Origin: Cecembia lonarensis LW9
Lineage (GTDB): Bacteria; Bacteroidota; Bacteroidia; Cytophagales; Cyclobacteriaceae
NCBI RefSeq assembly: GCF_000298295.1
Contig: NZ_AMGM01000045.1
Span: 1-36,509, forward strand
Direction of reading: 5' to 3'
Length of the DNA stretch: 36,509 bases
The translations under genes were made by a program, and so were the position numbers. This document shows positions 17,001-24,923 of the stretch, piece by piece; the first letter of the stretch is position 1; each line of letters opens with the position of its first letter. The notes beneath the pieces are model-generated. The model was given only the letters and a program-made list of their open reading frames with translations. It ran no database searches and was not told the origin of the DNA.

Positions 17001-17336
17001 TGGACTCCTGATAATCCAAATACTTCAGTGCCAGTGGCTGATAAAACAGCTAGCTTCAGTACATCAGGTGTAGAAAACAGTTATTATGTGGTGGATGGCT
17101 CTTTCTTGAGACTTCAAAACCTGACATTAGGTTATACCATGCCGAATAACTTGTTGCAAAGATGGAAACTGGAAAGATTGAGAGTATTTGTTGCCGGTAA
17201 CAACTTGTTTACGATTACTGGATATGATGGATTGGATCCAATGGTTGGTGGTAACGTTGACTTGGCTTATGGTATTGATGTTGGTAACTACCCTGTGACA
17301 AGACAGTACACTGTAGGCTTAAATTTAAGCTTCTAA
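14076..17336 (+). CDS. susC: SusC-type TonB-linked outer-membrane transporter
   Basis: This 1086-aa protein is the barrel of a SusCD nutrient importer. A Sec signal peptide ends at about residue 27 (SSATALAQ). A CarboxypepD_reg-like domain covers about 28-110 (LPGVTVLVKGTTTGTATDID). The plug is at about 120-235, with IEQTLQGRIAGV, QIRVRGFG, PLYIVDGVP, ATSIYG-like AAASIYGARAANGVI and VYTTKRG. The remaining 850 residues are barrel, containing the usual late DTDGDGRITPDDRQFLG loop, and end YTVGLNLSF with the terminal aromatic residue of outer-membrane barrels. An alternative ATG at 14082 gives a 2-residue shorter signal peptide. susD follows after 60 nt. The substrate is not readable from sequence. 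Confidence 0.95.
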   Translation: MFMEKLYKSLSVFLLLLVLSSATALAQRTVTGTILDEFGDGLPGVTVLVKGTTTGTATDIDGKFSLNVPSNEAVLVFSFIGYRTVEQMVGNRSVIDFSMQPDERTLTELIVTGYTIDSRRETTGAISTVDPKDLTIIPTGNIEQTLQGRIAGVTVVTNGQPGTASQIRVRGFGAFGGNEPLYIVDGVPTTNTDFLNPDDIESVTTLKDAAAASIYGARAANGVIVYTTKRGSKRAQKLRFDYNGMMGFTDPGRGLDMTNPQEYADVTWLAEINQARIDGRAPNFGHPQLGNGPRPVLPYYINVGGAAGVPGPLTPAQLEEQRALYNIDPRRGPVHQLVRAATGEGTDWFDAVTRRAPLQRHSLGFSGGSATSRFFLGLGIQEQAGILLNNDFRRISLRANSEHDIGSKIRVGQNFQATYIQRLGQTGAGGGQRVAQDENDILQAFRMPSMIPVFDEFGGYAGTAARGFNNPRNPVANREGIANNRNFDANAFGNVYVEFEPVKDLVFRSSIGGQYNNFYGVGFSRLQYENSENNSAFGYNEFSGYSMQWVLTNTAQWKKTIDRHQFDVLVGQEALNTGSGRNMNTVGQNPFSEDPNFITISNLPFATRIANSGQFLGVNFLSYFSRVNYTYNDKYIFSAVVRRDGSSRFGPNTRWGTFPAFSAAWRLSSEEFMSSATWLDDLKIRGGWGQMGNSNNVDPNNQFSLFGGDLGASSYDIAGTNSSAIIGFRRTRIGNPNARWETAVTKNIGFDGTAFNGRLDVIVDLWQKDTRDLLFQVPIASVAGFNAAAPAVNIGEMMNRGVDITIATKGNFSSDWRYDLQVNGGFLRNEIVFLAPGIDFIIGGAADPAFRGIRPIRNQVGRPISSFFGYVVDGLFQNAEEVANHATQDGAAPGRFRYVDTDGDGRITPDDRQFLGSPVPKFTGGLNFTVAYKNFDMSAYFFGTAGNKIWAQWRWFTDFFPTFEGAAVSRRLLDSWTPDNPNTSVPVADKTASFSTSGVENSYYVVDGSFLRLQNLTLGYTMPNNLLQRWKLERLRVFVAGNNLFTITGYDGLDPMVGGNVDLAYGIDVGNYPVTRQYTVGLNLSF

Positions 17337-17396
17337 GTCAAACAATATATCAAACGTTTTGTTAACGAGGAAAATTTCAAAAGTAATTACTGAAAT

Positions 17397-19130
17397 ATGA
17401 AAAGATTTAAAATTCAAATGGCTACGATGCTCACAGCAGGAACGCTGTTGTTTGCGTCAAGTTGTGAGGACTTCTTAGAAGTTCCGGTGGTGGGCCAGTT
17501 ATCAGAAGCGCAATTATCTTCCTTGGCAGGTATTGACGCGGCTTTGATTGCGGCTTATTCTCAGGTTAATGGAAGGTTTCAGCGAATGGCTTCTCCTTCC
17601 AACTGGGTATGGGGAAGTATAAGAGGTGGAGATGCTAACAAAGGAACCGACCCAGGTGATTTTGTTACTATTAATCCTATTCAAAGGTATGAGGCATTTT
17701 CAACAATTAATATTCTCGAAGAAAACTGGAATGGGAATTACGAGGGCATTGCAAGAAGTAACAATGTGCTCAGGTTACTAGATTCTAGGGGGAATGATGT
17801 CACAGATGCGCAGGCTAGGGGATTTGAGGCACAGGCCAGATTCCTAAGAGCGCATTATTATTTCCAATTGTATAGAAACTTCAATAAAGTTCCAATTATA
17901 CCACATACGGTAGATTATGGAATGGAGGAGTTTGATAACTTGAGTAATGACCAGGAGATGCTTCCTTTCATCGAGGCTGAATTCAGGTTTGCAGCAGAGA
18001 ATCTTCCTGCGACGCAACCTCAGGTTGGTAGGGTGAATTCTTGGGCAGCTAAAGCATATTTGGGTAAAACACTACTCTATGCTAAAAAATTCGCTGAAGC
18101 TAAGCAGGTATTTGATGATGTGATTGCCAATGGGGTTACAAGCAATAACCTTCGTTATGACCTTGTGCCTTATTATGACGACATGTTCCGTGGCGCCAAC
18201 GATAACCATCAGGAATCTATTTGGGCTTATCAATCTGCTGCTGGTACAGGTACGGTAAACAATGCCAACCCTGAGTTTGACTTGAATTTCCCATACAATA
18301 CCGGTCCAAGTGGTCCTGGTAACTGTTGTGGGTTCTTCCAGCCTAGCTTTACCTTTGTGAATTCTTTCAGAACAAACAATGGTTTACCTTTATTGGACAA
18401 TTCGTTCAATCAGCCGGCCAATAGGGTGGTTAGTGATATGGGCTTGACTTCTGCTGAGCCGTTTACTCCTGATGCAGGTCCATTGGATCCAAGATTGGAC
18501 CATACCGTAGGTAGAAGAGGTATCCCTTATTTGGATTGGCAAGACCATCCGGGTGAGGCTTGGGTACGTAACCAACCAAATGGTGGACCTTATGCGCCTA
18601 AGAAGTATGTGTATCAGCGTGCTGAACAAGGTACTTTCCAAGATAACTCTTCTTGGACTCCAGGATATACCGGTATCAACTTTTTGATCATCCGTTTTGC
18701 TGATGTGCTGTTGATGGCCGCTGAAGCAGAAGTGGAGTTGGGTAACCTTGAGGCTGCCAGAGCATTGGTAAACCGAGTCAGAGAGCGTGCTAAAAATTCT
18801 GAATTGTTGAGAGACAATGGACAGCCTGCAGCTAATTATGTTGTAGAGTTGTATAATGCTCCTTGGACAGATGCCAATACTGCTAGAACAGCGGTTAGGT
18901 TTGAAAGAAACCTTGAGCTTGGTATGGAAGGTCATAGATTCTATGATTTGGTAAGATGGGGCATAGCCAAAGAAGCCATTGATTTCTATCTGGCTTTGGA
19001 TGCCTCAATTTTGCAAGGAGCCTTAGGTGGAGCTGTATTCACCGCAGGCCGTGATGAATGGCTTCCAATTCCTCAAAATCAGATTGACTTGATGGGTTCT
19101 GATAAATTAAGACAAAACCCTGGTTTCTAA
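17397..19130 (+). CDS. susD: SusD/RagB-family surface lipoprotein
   Basis: This 577-aa protein is the substrate-binding lid that pairs with SusC on the cell surface. The signal peptide ends in FASSC with lipidated Cys23, followed by acidic EDF, consistent with surface export. The N-terminal SusD-like region holds IARSNNVLRLLD and the TPR-type block QARFLRAHYYFQLYRNF; the mid region has WAAKAYLGKTLLYAKKFAEA. The C-terminal RagB/SusD region has FADVLLMAAEAEVELGN, ARALVNRVRERA and RFERNLELGMEGHRFYDLVRWG, and closes with LPIPQNQIDL and QNPGF. It is co-transcribed with susC and followed by a strong terminator. Ligand residues cannot be assigned. Confidence 0.95.
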   Translation: MKRFKIQMATMLTAGTLLFASSCEDFLEVPVVGQLSEAQLSSLAGIDAALIAAYSQVNGRFQRMASPSNWVWGSIRGGDANKGTDPGDFVTINPIQRYEAFSTINILEENWNGNYEGIARSNNVLRLLDSRGNDVTDAQARGFEAQARFLRAHYYFQLYRNFNKVPIIPHTVDYGMEEFDNLSNDQEMLPFIEAEFRFAAENLPATQPQVGRVNSWAAKAYLGKTLLYAKKFAEAKQVFDDVIANGVTSNNLRYDLVPYYDDMFRGANDNHQESIWAYQSAAGTGTVNNANPEFDLNFPYNTGPSGPGNCCGFFQPSFTFVNSFRTNNGLPLLDNSFNQPANRVVSDMGLTSAEPFTPDAGPLDPRLDHTVGRRGIPYLDWQDHPGEAWVRNQPNGGPYAPKKYVYQRAEQGTFQDNSSWTPGYTGINFLIIRFADVLLMAAEAEVELGNLEAARALVNRVRERAKNSELLRDNGQPAANYVVELYNAPWTDANTARTAVRFERNLELGMEGHRFYDLVRWGIAKEAIDFYLALDASILQGALGGAVFTAGRDEWLPIPQNQIDLMGSDKLRQNPGF

Positions 19131-19153
19131 TACCTATTAGATCTATAATGGAT

Positions 19154-19188
19154 TAAAGAGATGGTACTTGTGCCATCTCTTTATTTTT
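19154..19188 (+). terminator. Rho-independent terminator after susD
   Basis: TAAAGAGATGG (19154-19164) and CCATCTCTTTA (19173-19183) form an 11-bp perfect stem, extended by two inner pairs (one of them G-T), with a 4-nt loop and a following T5 run. It separates susC-susD from the FG-GAP lipoprotein gene. Confidence 0.88.
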
Positions 19189-19284
19189 GTATACGCGTGA
19201 AAAAAAATCAGTCTTTGACTTTAGAAATTCTACTTTTTAATCTTAATTTCAAATGATATTTGCCCAGCCTTCCTGTTAAATAGT

Positions 19285-22200
19285 ATGAAATTCTTCAGAT
19301 TACCAATCATTATCCTATTACTGTTATTCAGTGCATGTTCCAAAAAGGCAGACACCTTATTTGTCTTCAAATCCGCCAATGATACAGGTATTCAATTCGA
19401 CAATAGGATTATAGAGTCGGATACCTTTAATATTTTGACCGATGAATACATTTTCAATGGAGGAGGGGTGGCTGTTGGTGATTTTAATAATGATGGATTG
19501 CCTGATTTGTACTTTACAGGAAATCAAGTGCCCAATGCACTATACTTGAATAAAGGCAATCTTAAGTTTGAAGACATTACAGGAAGTTCGGGTACAGCTG
19601 CCGCGGACCGATGGAGTACAGGCGTAACGGTAGTAGACATCAATGGGGATGGCTGGTTGGATATTTATGTCTGTGCGGCCATGTATGAAGACAAAGCCCG
19701 AAGAGCCAATATGCTCTTTGTCAATCAAGGTTTAGATAAAGACGGGAAACCTTACTTTAAAGAAATGGCGGCTGATCATGGGATTGCTGAAAATGGTAAC
19801 AGTATGATGGCCACTTTTTTTGACTATAACAATGATGGGCTATTGGATTTGTATGTATTGAATAACGAACAGGTTAAAGGAGCTCCCTCAAATTTTAGGG
19901 AGAAGATCACCGATGGTTCGGCAATTAACAATGATAGACTGTATAAAAACAATGGAGATGGTACCTTTTCCGATGTCACTATTGAGGCGGGCATTACCAT
20001 AGAAGGATTTGGACTGGGCCTGGCTGTAGCTGACATCAATCAAGATGGTTGGCCTGACCTTTACATTTCCAATGATTACATGCCCAATGATATTTTGTAC
20101 ATCAATAATCAAGATGGGACTTTTTCAAATAAGACCAAGGAATTCATCAGACATCAAAGTATGTTTTCTATGGGGTCTGATATTGCGGATTATAACAATG
20201 ATGGCTATTTGGACATCATCACCTTAGATATGTTGGGTGAAACCAACTATAGAAAAAAAACCACCATAGCCAAAAATTCCTATCAGGTCTATATCAACAA
20301 TGAAGAGTGGGGATACGAATACCAACATGTACGGAATATGCTGCATGTAGGAAATGGCCCTGGGATCCCCTTCAGCGAAGTTGGTTTTATGGCGGGCATA
20401 TATCAGACAGACTGGTCTTGGTCCCCTCTTTTCGTAGACGTGGACAACGATGGCCAAAGGGATTTATTGATTACCAATGGGTTTCCAAGAGACATCACCG
20501 ACAAGGATTTTGCCAATTACAGAGCAGATGTGGGCAATGTGGCTACCGTAAGACAGCTTCTTGATTCTATTCCAATAGTCAAAATCCCTAATTATTCTTT
20601 TCGAAATAAGGGAGATTGGACTTTTGAGGATGTGGGTGAAAGTTGGGGTTTAAATAAACCTTCCTTCTCCAATGGGGCAGTTTTCGTTGACCTTGATGGG
20701 GATGGGGATTTGGATTATGTGGTCAATAACATCAATGATCCTGCTTTTGTCTTTGAAAATAAAACCAATCAGGAGAAGGGAAAAAGGAATTTCCTAAGGG
20801 TGAAATTAAAAGGGGATCAACAAAACCCCATGGGTATAGGAGCGAAGCTTGTCCTTCGGTTGGAGGATGGTGCTTTTCAATACCATGAACAGCATGTTTC
20901 CAGAGGCTACATGTCAGCTGTTGAAGATGTGGTTCATTTTGGGCTTGGAGCTCAGGATGGAATTACGGCTCTGGAAGTTTTTTGGCAGGATGGAAAATAT
21001 GAAATGGTTAGGCCTGAAAAAGTGAATGAACTTATCGTTTTGGAACACAGTAATGCCCAATCTAAATCACTCTTTGATCTTGATTTTCCTTTTACTTCCA
21101 AAAAAGTTAGTCACCTTGTGGAGGAAGTTTCATATGAAAAGGGGATTGATTTTGTCCACCAGGAGGTTGATAAGATAGATTACAATATTCAGCGTACTTT
21201 GCCGCATAAATTGACACAGTTTGGTCCTGGATTGGTGGTCGGAGACATCAATGGAGATGGACTTGAAGATTTTATTGTAGGCAGTGCTTCCGGCTTTTCG
21301 CCCCGCATCTTCATACAGAATACAGCAGGTATTTTCTCTGGTGTGGACCTGTTTCAAACGGTGGATGAGAAGCGCTTTGAAGAGATGGGCATGGTGCTCT
21401 TTGATGTGGACAATGATGGAGACTTGGACCTTTATTTGGTTTCGGGGAGTTCTGAATTCGGCTTGGAGGCAGAGGAGTATGTAGACAGGTTGTATATCAA
21501 TGACGGCAAGGGTAATTTCCAATCTTCTCAAGAGGCTTTAGCGGCTGATAAAATCAGTGGTTCAGTGGTAAAGGTGGCAGACTTTGATGGGGATGGTTAT
21601 TTGGATCTGTTTGTTGGTGGACGCAGTCCAATTGGGCAGTATCCTTTTCCTGATCAAAGCGTTTTGTTACGGAATAATCAGGGTAAACTGGAAGACGTAA
21701 CTGATTTATTAGCGCCAAGATTAAGGCAGGTTGGCATGGTCACTGATGCACTTTGGACAGATGTGGATCAAGATGGCTTGGTGGATTTGGTTTTAGTGGG
21801 AGAGTTGATGCCAATAACTATATTCAGAAATACCGGAAATGGATTGGAGAAACTTGCTGATACCGGCTTGGAAAATCATTTGGGTTGGTGGAACAGTATT
21901 GTTGCGGGTGATTTTAATGGAGATGGTAGGATTGACTTTGCCGTAGGGAATCTGGGAGCCAATAACCTCTATCAACCGACTGAGAAAAGGCCGGTTACGG
22001 TGTATGGAAAGGACTTTGACGGTAACCGCAGCATAGATCCGGTTATTTTCACCTATTTCAAAGATGATACTGGGAATTATGTCTCTGTACCCGCCCATTA
22101 CTGGGATGATTTGTATGGGCAGAGCACCCTTTTCAGAAGGAAATTTAACCGCTATAAGGAATATGCCAAGGTTACTGAAGCTAACTTTTTCACGAAGGAA

Positions 22201-22812
22201 GAGCTGGAAGGTGCTTTGGTATTGAAAGGTAATTATGATAGGAGCGCTTGGGTTGAAAATCTTGGAAATGGCCAATTTAAAATCCATGAATTACCCTTGT
22301 TGGCTCAGATTGCTCCCGTCAATGGGATGGTAGTGGACGATGTAGATGGAGATGGGTATTTGGATTTGGTATTGGTAGGGAATGATTATGGCAATGAGGT
22401 TTTTGCTGGCAGGTATGATGCCTTCACGGGATTGGTTTTATTAGGAGATGGAAATGGTAATTTTGAACCAACACGATCCCATGAAAGCGGATTTGTGGTA
22501 ACGGGTGATGCCAAATCCATGGCATTAATCTATGATGTTAATGGGCAAGCCCTTTACCTTTCATCGCAGAACAGGGATAGACTGTTGGTTCACCAACCAA
22601 AAAATACCCCCAAAGCAGAAAGTTTGATCCATCCACCTCATGATGTGCATACGCTACTTTTTGAATTGGAAAATGGACAAAAGCGAAGGGTTGACATTGG
22701 GAATAGGTCAGGGTTTATTTCCAACTCCAGCAGGAGAATTCCCGTGCCAAATGGCGTGAAGCAAATTCGGGGTGTAAATTTCAAAGGCGAACTAGTCGAT
22801 TTGGAGTTTTGA
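19285..22812 (+). CDS. Giant FG-GAP/VCBS-repeat lipoprotein with ASPIC/UnbV domain
   Basis: This 1175-aa protein begins with a signal peptide and lipobox FSAC (Cys18), so it is probably a surface lipoprotein. I count 13 Ca-binding FG-GAP/VCBS motifs of the form DxDxDGxxD, for example DFNNDGLPD, DINGDGWLD, DVDNDGQRD, DLDGDGDLD, DFDGDGYLD and DVDGDGYLD. Seven lie before and six after an ASPIC/UnbV (CRTAC1-like) domain at about 500-588 (NFLRVKLKGD ... GIGAKLVLRLEDG ... HFGLGAQDG). This fits two beta-propellers joined by that domain. There is no catalytic motif. Such proteins often neighbour SusCD pairs in Bacteroidota, and a binding or scaffold role at the surface is inferred. It has its own transcript start or depends on read-through past the upstream terminator. 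Confidence 0.93.
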   Translation: MKFFRLPIIILLLLFSACSKKADTLFVFKSANDTGIQFDNRIIESDTFNILTDEYIFNGGGVAVGDFNNDGLPDLYFTGNQVPNALYLNKGNLKFEDITGSSGTAAADRWSTGVTVVDINGDGWLDIYVCAAMYEDKARRANMLFVNQGLDKDGKPYFKEMAADHGIAENGNSMMATFFDYNNDGLLDLYVLNNEQVKGAPSNFREKITDGSAINNDRLYKNNGDGTFSDVTIEAGITIEGFGLGLAVADINQDGWPDLYISNDYMPNDILYINNQDGTFSNKTKEFIRHQSMFSMGSDIADYNNDGYLDIITLDMLGETNYRKKTTIAKNSYQVYINNEEWGYEYQHVRNMLHVGNGPGIPFSEVGFMAGIYQTDWSWSPLFVDVDNDGQRDLLITNGFPRDITDKDFANYRADVGNVATVRQLLDSIPIVKIPNYSFRNKGDWTFEDVGESWGLNKPSFSNGAVFVDLDGDGDLDYVVNNINDPAFVFENKTNQEKGKRNFLRVKLKGDQQNPMGIGAKLVLRLEDGAFQYHEQHVSRGYMSAVEDVVHFGLGAQDGITALEVFWQDGKYEMVRPEKVNELIVLEHSNAQSKSLFDLDFPFTSKKVSHLVEEVSYEKGIDFVHQEVDKIDYNIQRTLPHKLTQFGPGLVVGDINGDGLEDFIVGSASGFSPRIFIQNTAGIFSGVDLFQTVDEKRFEEMGMVLFDVDNDGDLDLYLVSGSSEFGLEAEEYVDRLYINDGKGNFQSSQEALAADKISGSVVKVADFDGDGYLDLFVGGRSPIGQYPFPDQSVLLRNNQGKLEDVTDLLAPRLRQVGMVTDALWTDVDQDGLVDLVLVGELMPITIFRNTGNGLEKLADTGLENHLGWWNSIVAGDFNGDGRIDFAVGNLGANNLYQPTEKRPVTVYGKDFDGNRSIDPVIFTYFKDDTGNYVSVPAHYWDDLYGQSTLFRRKFNRYKEYAKVTEANFFTKEELEGALVLKGNYDRSAWVENLGNGQFKIHELPLLAQIAPVNGMVVDDVDGDGYLDLVLVGNDYGNEVFAGRYDAFTGLVLLGDGNGNFEPTRSHESGFVVTGDAKSMALIYDVNGQALYLSSQNRDRLLVHQPKNTPKAESLIHPPHDVHTLLFELENGQKRRVDIGNRSGFISNSSRRIPVPNGVKQIRGVNFKGELVDLEF

Positions 22813-22853
22813 GTTTTTGATAAAAATTTGAGGAAACAAGGAGGTTTTTTCAA

Positions 22854-22938
22854 CCACAAAAGAACACAAAAGGGTACAAAAGTCTGGGCATGGAATACCA
22901 GTACCTGAACAGGTAGATTCTTTTGTTTTCTTTTGTGG
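22854..22938. repeat. Imperfect long inverted repeat with nested palindrome
   Basis: Arms 22854-22872 (CCACAAAAGAACACAAAAG) and 22920-22938 match at 18 of 19 bases as inverted repeats around a 47-nt loop. The loop contains TACCTG-AA-CAGGTA (22902-22915). A T5 run follows on the plus strand (22940-22944). It may act as terminator for the FG-GAP gene and the convergent creatininase gene, or be a dispersed intergenic repeat. Confidence 0.6.
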
Positions 22939-23051
22939 CTTTTTCCGACTTTCGGGACAAGTTGTGGTTCAGATCAATAATCTAATTCAATACTACTCTT
23001 CCAAATGAAGGGTATGAAAGTTTAACCTTGGTGAAGGTGGACTGTATTCCA

Positions 23052-23813
23052 TTACTTATAAAGCTTTTTAAGGTCTGCATTGGCAATTTCAACCATCAGT
23101 TCTCCTACCTTCTGAGCGATGTCATTAAAGTACCTTTCCCCTTTTTCCGCATTTGATTTTTTAGGATTACCGATACCGGTATCTTCGGTGACGGAAGACC
23201 AGCGACGTTCTGCCCAGGCCCATTTTTCACTGACACCGGTAAAAATTGATTTTTTCTCATTTCCATCACCTGCTTCTGAAAGCGGTAGCACTAAGTGTGG
23301 GTGTAAATACATGATGAGACTGGTTTCCATTTCATCTGCATGATCTCCAGCTACATCAAAGTAAAGGGTTTTGTCCAAGGCTTGGTACCAGTTGCAGCTC
23401 ATCAGCAACATTTCGGGAAACTCCAGGCCTAATTCCCTTAATATGGTTTTGAAGTCATTGCCCCCATGGCTGTTGAGAATCAGAAATTTTTTGATTCCCT
23501 GTCGGTTCAAGACCGTAAGGATGTCACGGATAATGGCGAGTTGGGTACTTGGGTTCATGTTGATATCCAGGTAAATATCACTTTGTCCGGTGTTTACACC
23601 AAATGGTATAGTAGGGAGAACAATGACTTTAGCCCCTTGTTCCCAGGCCACTTTTCCGGCTGCTGCCGATATGGCCTCTGCCTCAAAAATATCAGTTCCA
23701 TATGGGAGGTGATAATTATGGGCTTCAGTGGCTCCCCAAGGAAGAACGGCAAGGTCAAAGCGTTGCTCCTTTAAATTTTTCCAATTGTTTTCAGCTAATA
23801 GATAAGGTCGCAT
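23052..23813 (-). CDS. Creatininase-family amidohydrolase
   Basis: This 253-aa metal-dependent amidohydrolase has the family sites in order: LPWGATEAHNYHLPYGTD (Glu30, His32, Asp41 as likely metal ligands), ILNSHGGND in the middle, and GDHADEMETS (about 155-165), matching the DxHAGExETS block. The family cleaves cyclic or formyl amides such as creatinine, mycofactocin precursor and FAPy; the substrate here is open. No creatinase or mycofactocin genes accompany it, so creatinine itself is unlikely. No signal peptide is seen, so it acts in the cytosol. It is divergent from the glycosylasparaginase gene across 117 bp that contain a perfect palindrome. Confidence 0.88.
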   Translation of the reverse strand: MRPYLLAENNWKNLKEQRFDLAVLPWGATEAHNYHLPYGTDIFEAEAISAAAGKVAWEQGAKVIVLPTIPFGVNTGQSDIYLDINMNPSTQLAIIRDILTVLNRQGIKKFLILNSHGGNDFKTILRELGLEFPEMLLMSCNWYQALDKTLYFDVAGDHADEMETSLIMYLHPHLVLPLSEAGDGNEKKSIFTGVSEKWAWAERRWSSVTEDTGIGNPKKSNAEKGERYFNDIAQKVGELMVEIANADLKKLYK

Positions 23814-23830
23814 GGTTTATTATTATAGAG

Positions 23831-23842
23831 GATTGTACAATC
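23831..23842. promoter_or_regulatory. Perfect 12-bp palindrome between divergent hydrolase genes
   Basis: GATTGTACAATC is a perfect inverted repeat 18 bp before the creatininase ATG and 88 bp before the asparaginase ATG. Its placement fits an operator controlling one or both genes. Confidence 0.45.
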
Positions 23843-23930
23843 ATTTCTCTTTTATAAAAATATTGAAAAAGAATCTCTTATTCTGCCATATTTTTTGAAT
23901 ATTGGTTTTTTATTGATTAACCCCTTTGAT

Positions 23931-24920
23931 ATGATGAGTAACAGACGATCCTTTCTCAAAAAAGCCTTAGCTTCTTCTTCTTTTTTATTGCCTGCAGGCA
24001 TGATGCCAGCTTTTGGCCAATCTCAATATCGGAATACTAATGAGAAATTCAAACCTTTGATACTTTCCACTTGGGACCATGGGATGCCGGCTAATGATAA
24101 AGCCTGGGAGGTCTTGATGGAGACGGGGGATTTGGTGTCCGCAGTAGAAGAGGGGGTGATGGTGACTGAATTGGATATGGATAACCTGTCTGTAGGCCTG
24201 CAGGGATTACCTGATAGGGAAGGTATTCCAACTTTGGATGCTTCTATCATGAAAGGTGATGGTTCCTGTGGTTCTGTGGCCTTTGTCAGGCAGGTCAGGC
24301 ATCCCATTTCTTTGGCGAGAAAGGTCATGGAGGAGACCCCGCATGTGATGCTTGCCGGCGAAGGTGCAAGACAATTTGCCATAGCACAGGGATTTCCCAT
24401 GGAAGAAGAGGTGTTGAGTCCTAAAGCGGAGGAAGCTTATCAAAAGTGGAAAGTAGAGTCCAAGTACAAACCCATCATTAACATTGAAAATCATGATACC
24501 ATTGGCATGATTGCTTTGGGGGCAGATGGGAAACTGGCCGGTTCCTGTACAACCTCTGGTTTGGCCTTTAAAATGCATGGAAGGGTAGGGGACAGTCCCA
24601 TCATTGGGGCAGGTCTTTATGTAGATGATGAGGTGGGTGCCGCTACGGCCACTGGATTGGGTGAATCCATTATCCGCATCTGTGGCAGCTTTTTGATTGT
24701 CGAGCTGATGCGTCAGGGGCGCACACCGCAGGAGGCCTGTGAGGAAGCGGTCAGGCGATTGGTTGCAAAAAACGAGAAAGACATCAAGGATATCCAAGCT
24801 GGATTTTTGGCCATAAATAAGGATGGGGAATATGGCGCTTATGCGGTTCAAAAAGGCTTTACTTATGCCATGCATCATACCGGGGGCAATGCGCTTTTAA
24901 ATGCTGGTTACAAATTTTAG
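23931..24920 (+). CDS. Exported N4-(beta-N-acetylglucosaminyl)-L-asparaginase
   Basis: This Ntn-hydrolase cleaves the GlcNAc-Asn bond left after glycoprotein breakdown. It starts with a Tat-like signal (SNRRSFLKKAL, then a hydrophobic run to about 30), so it is probably periplasmic. The family blocks are LDASIM, CGSVAFVR, GEGARQFA, then the self-cleavage site IENHD-TIGMIALG with nucleophile Thr190, and in the beta chain GRVGDSPIIGAGLYVDDEVGAATATGLGE. Length (329 aa) matches Flavobacterium-type glycosylasparaginase. The TTG at 23895 is an unlikely start; ATG at 23931 or 23934 gives the Tat motif near the N-terminus. cutC follows after 3 nt. A plain isoaspartyl peptidase is less likely given the GAATATGLGE block. 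Confidence 0.9.
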   Translation: MMSNRRSFLKKALASSSFLLPAGMMPAFGQSQYRNTNEKFKPLILSTWDHGMPANDKAWEVLMETGDLVSAVEEGVMVTELDMDNLSVGLQGLPDREGIPTLDASIMKGDGSCGSVAFVRQVRHPISLARKVMEETPHVMLAGEGARQFAIAQGFPMEEEVLSPKAEEAYQKWKVESKYKPIINIENHDTIGMIALGADGKLAGSCTTSGLAFKMHGRVGDSPIIGAGLYVDDEVGAATATGLGESIIRICGSFLIVELMRQGRTPQEACEEAVRRLVAKNEKDIKDIQAGFLAINKDGEYGAYAVQKGFTYAMHHTGGNALLNAGYKF

Positions 24921-24923
24921 GAT

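Noticed and set aside
23466-23774. 102-codon frame antisense to the creatininase gene
   Set aside because: The opposite strand carries all creatininase motifs; this frame has none.
24207-24878. 223-codon frame antisense to glycosylasparaginase
   Set aside because: Long but it mirrors a gene with clear catalytic motifs; the antisense product resembles no known protein.
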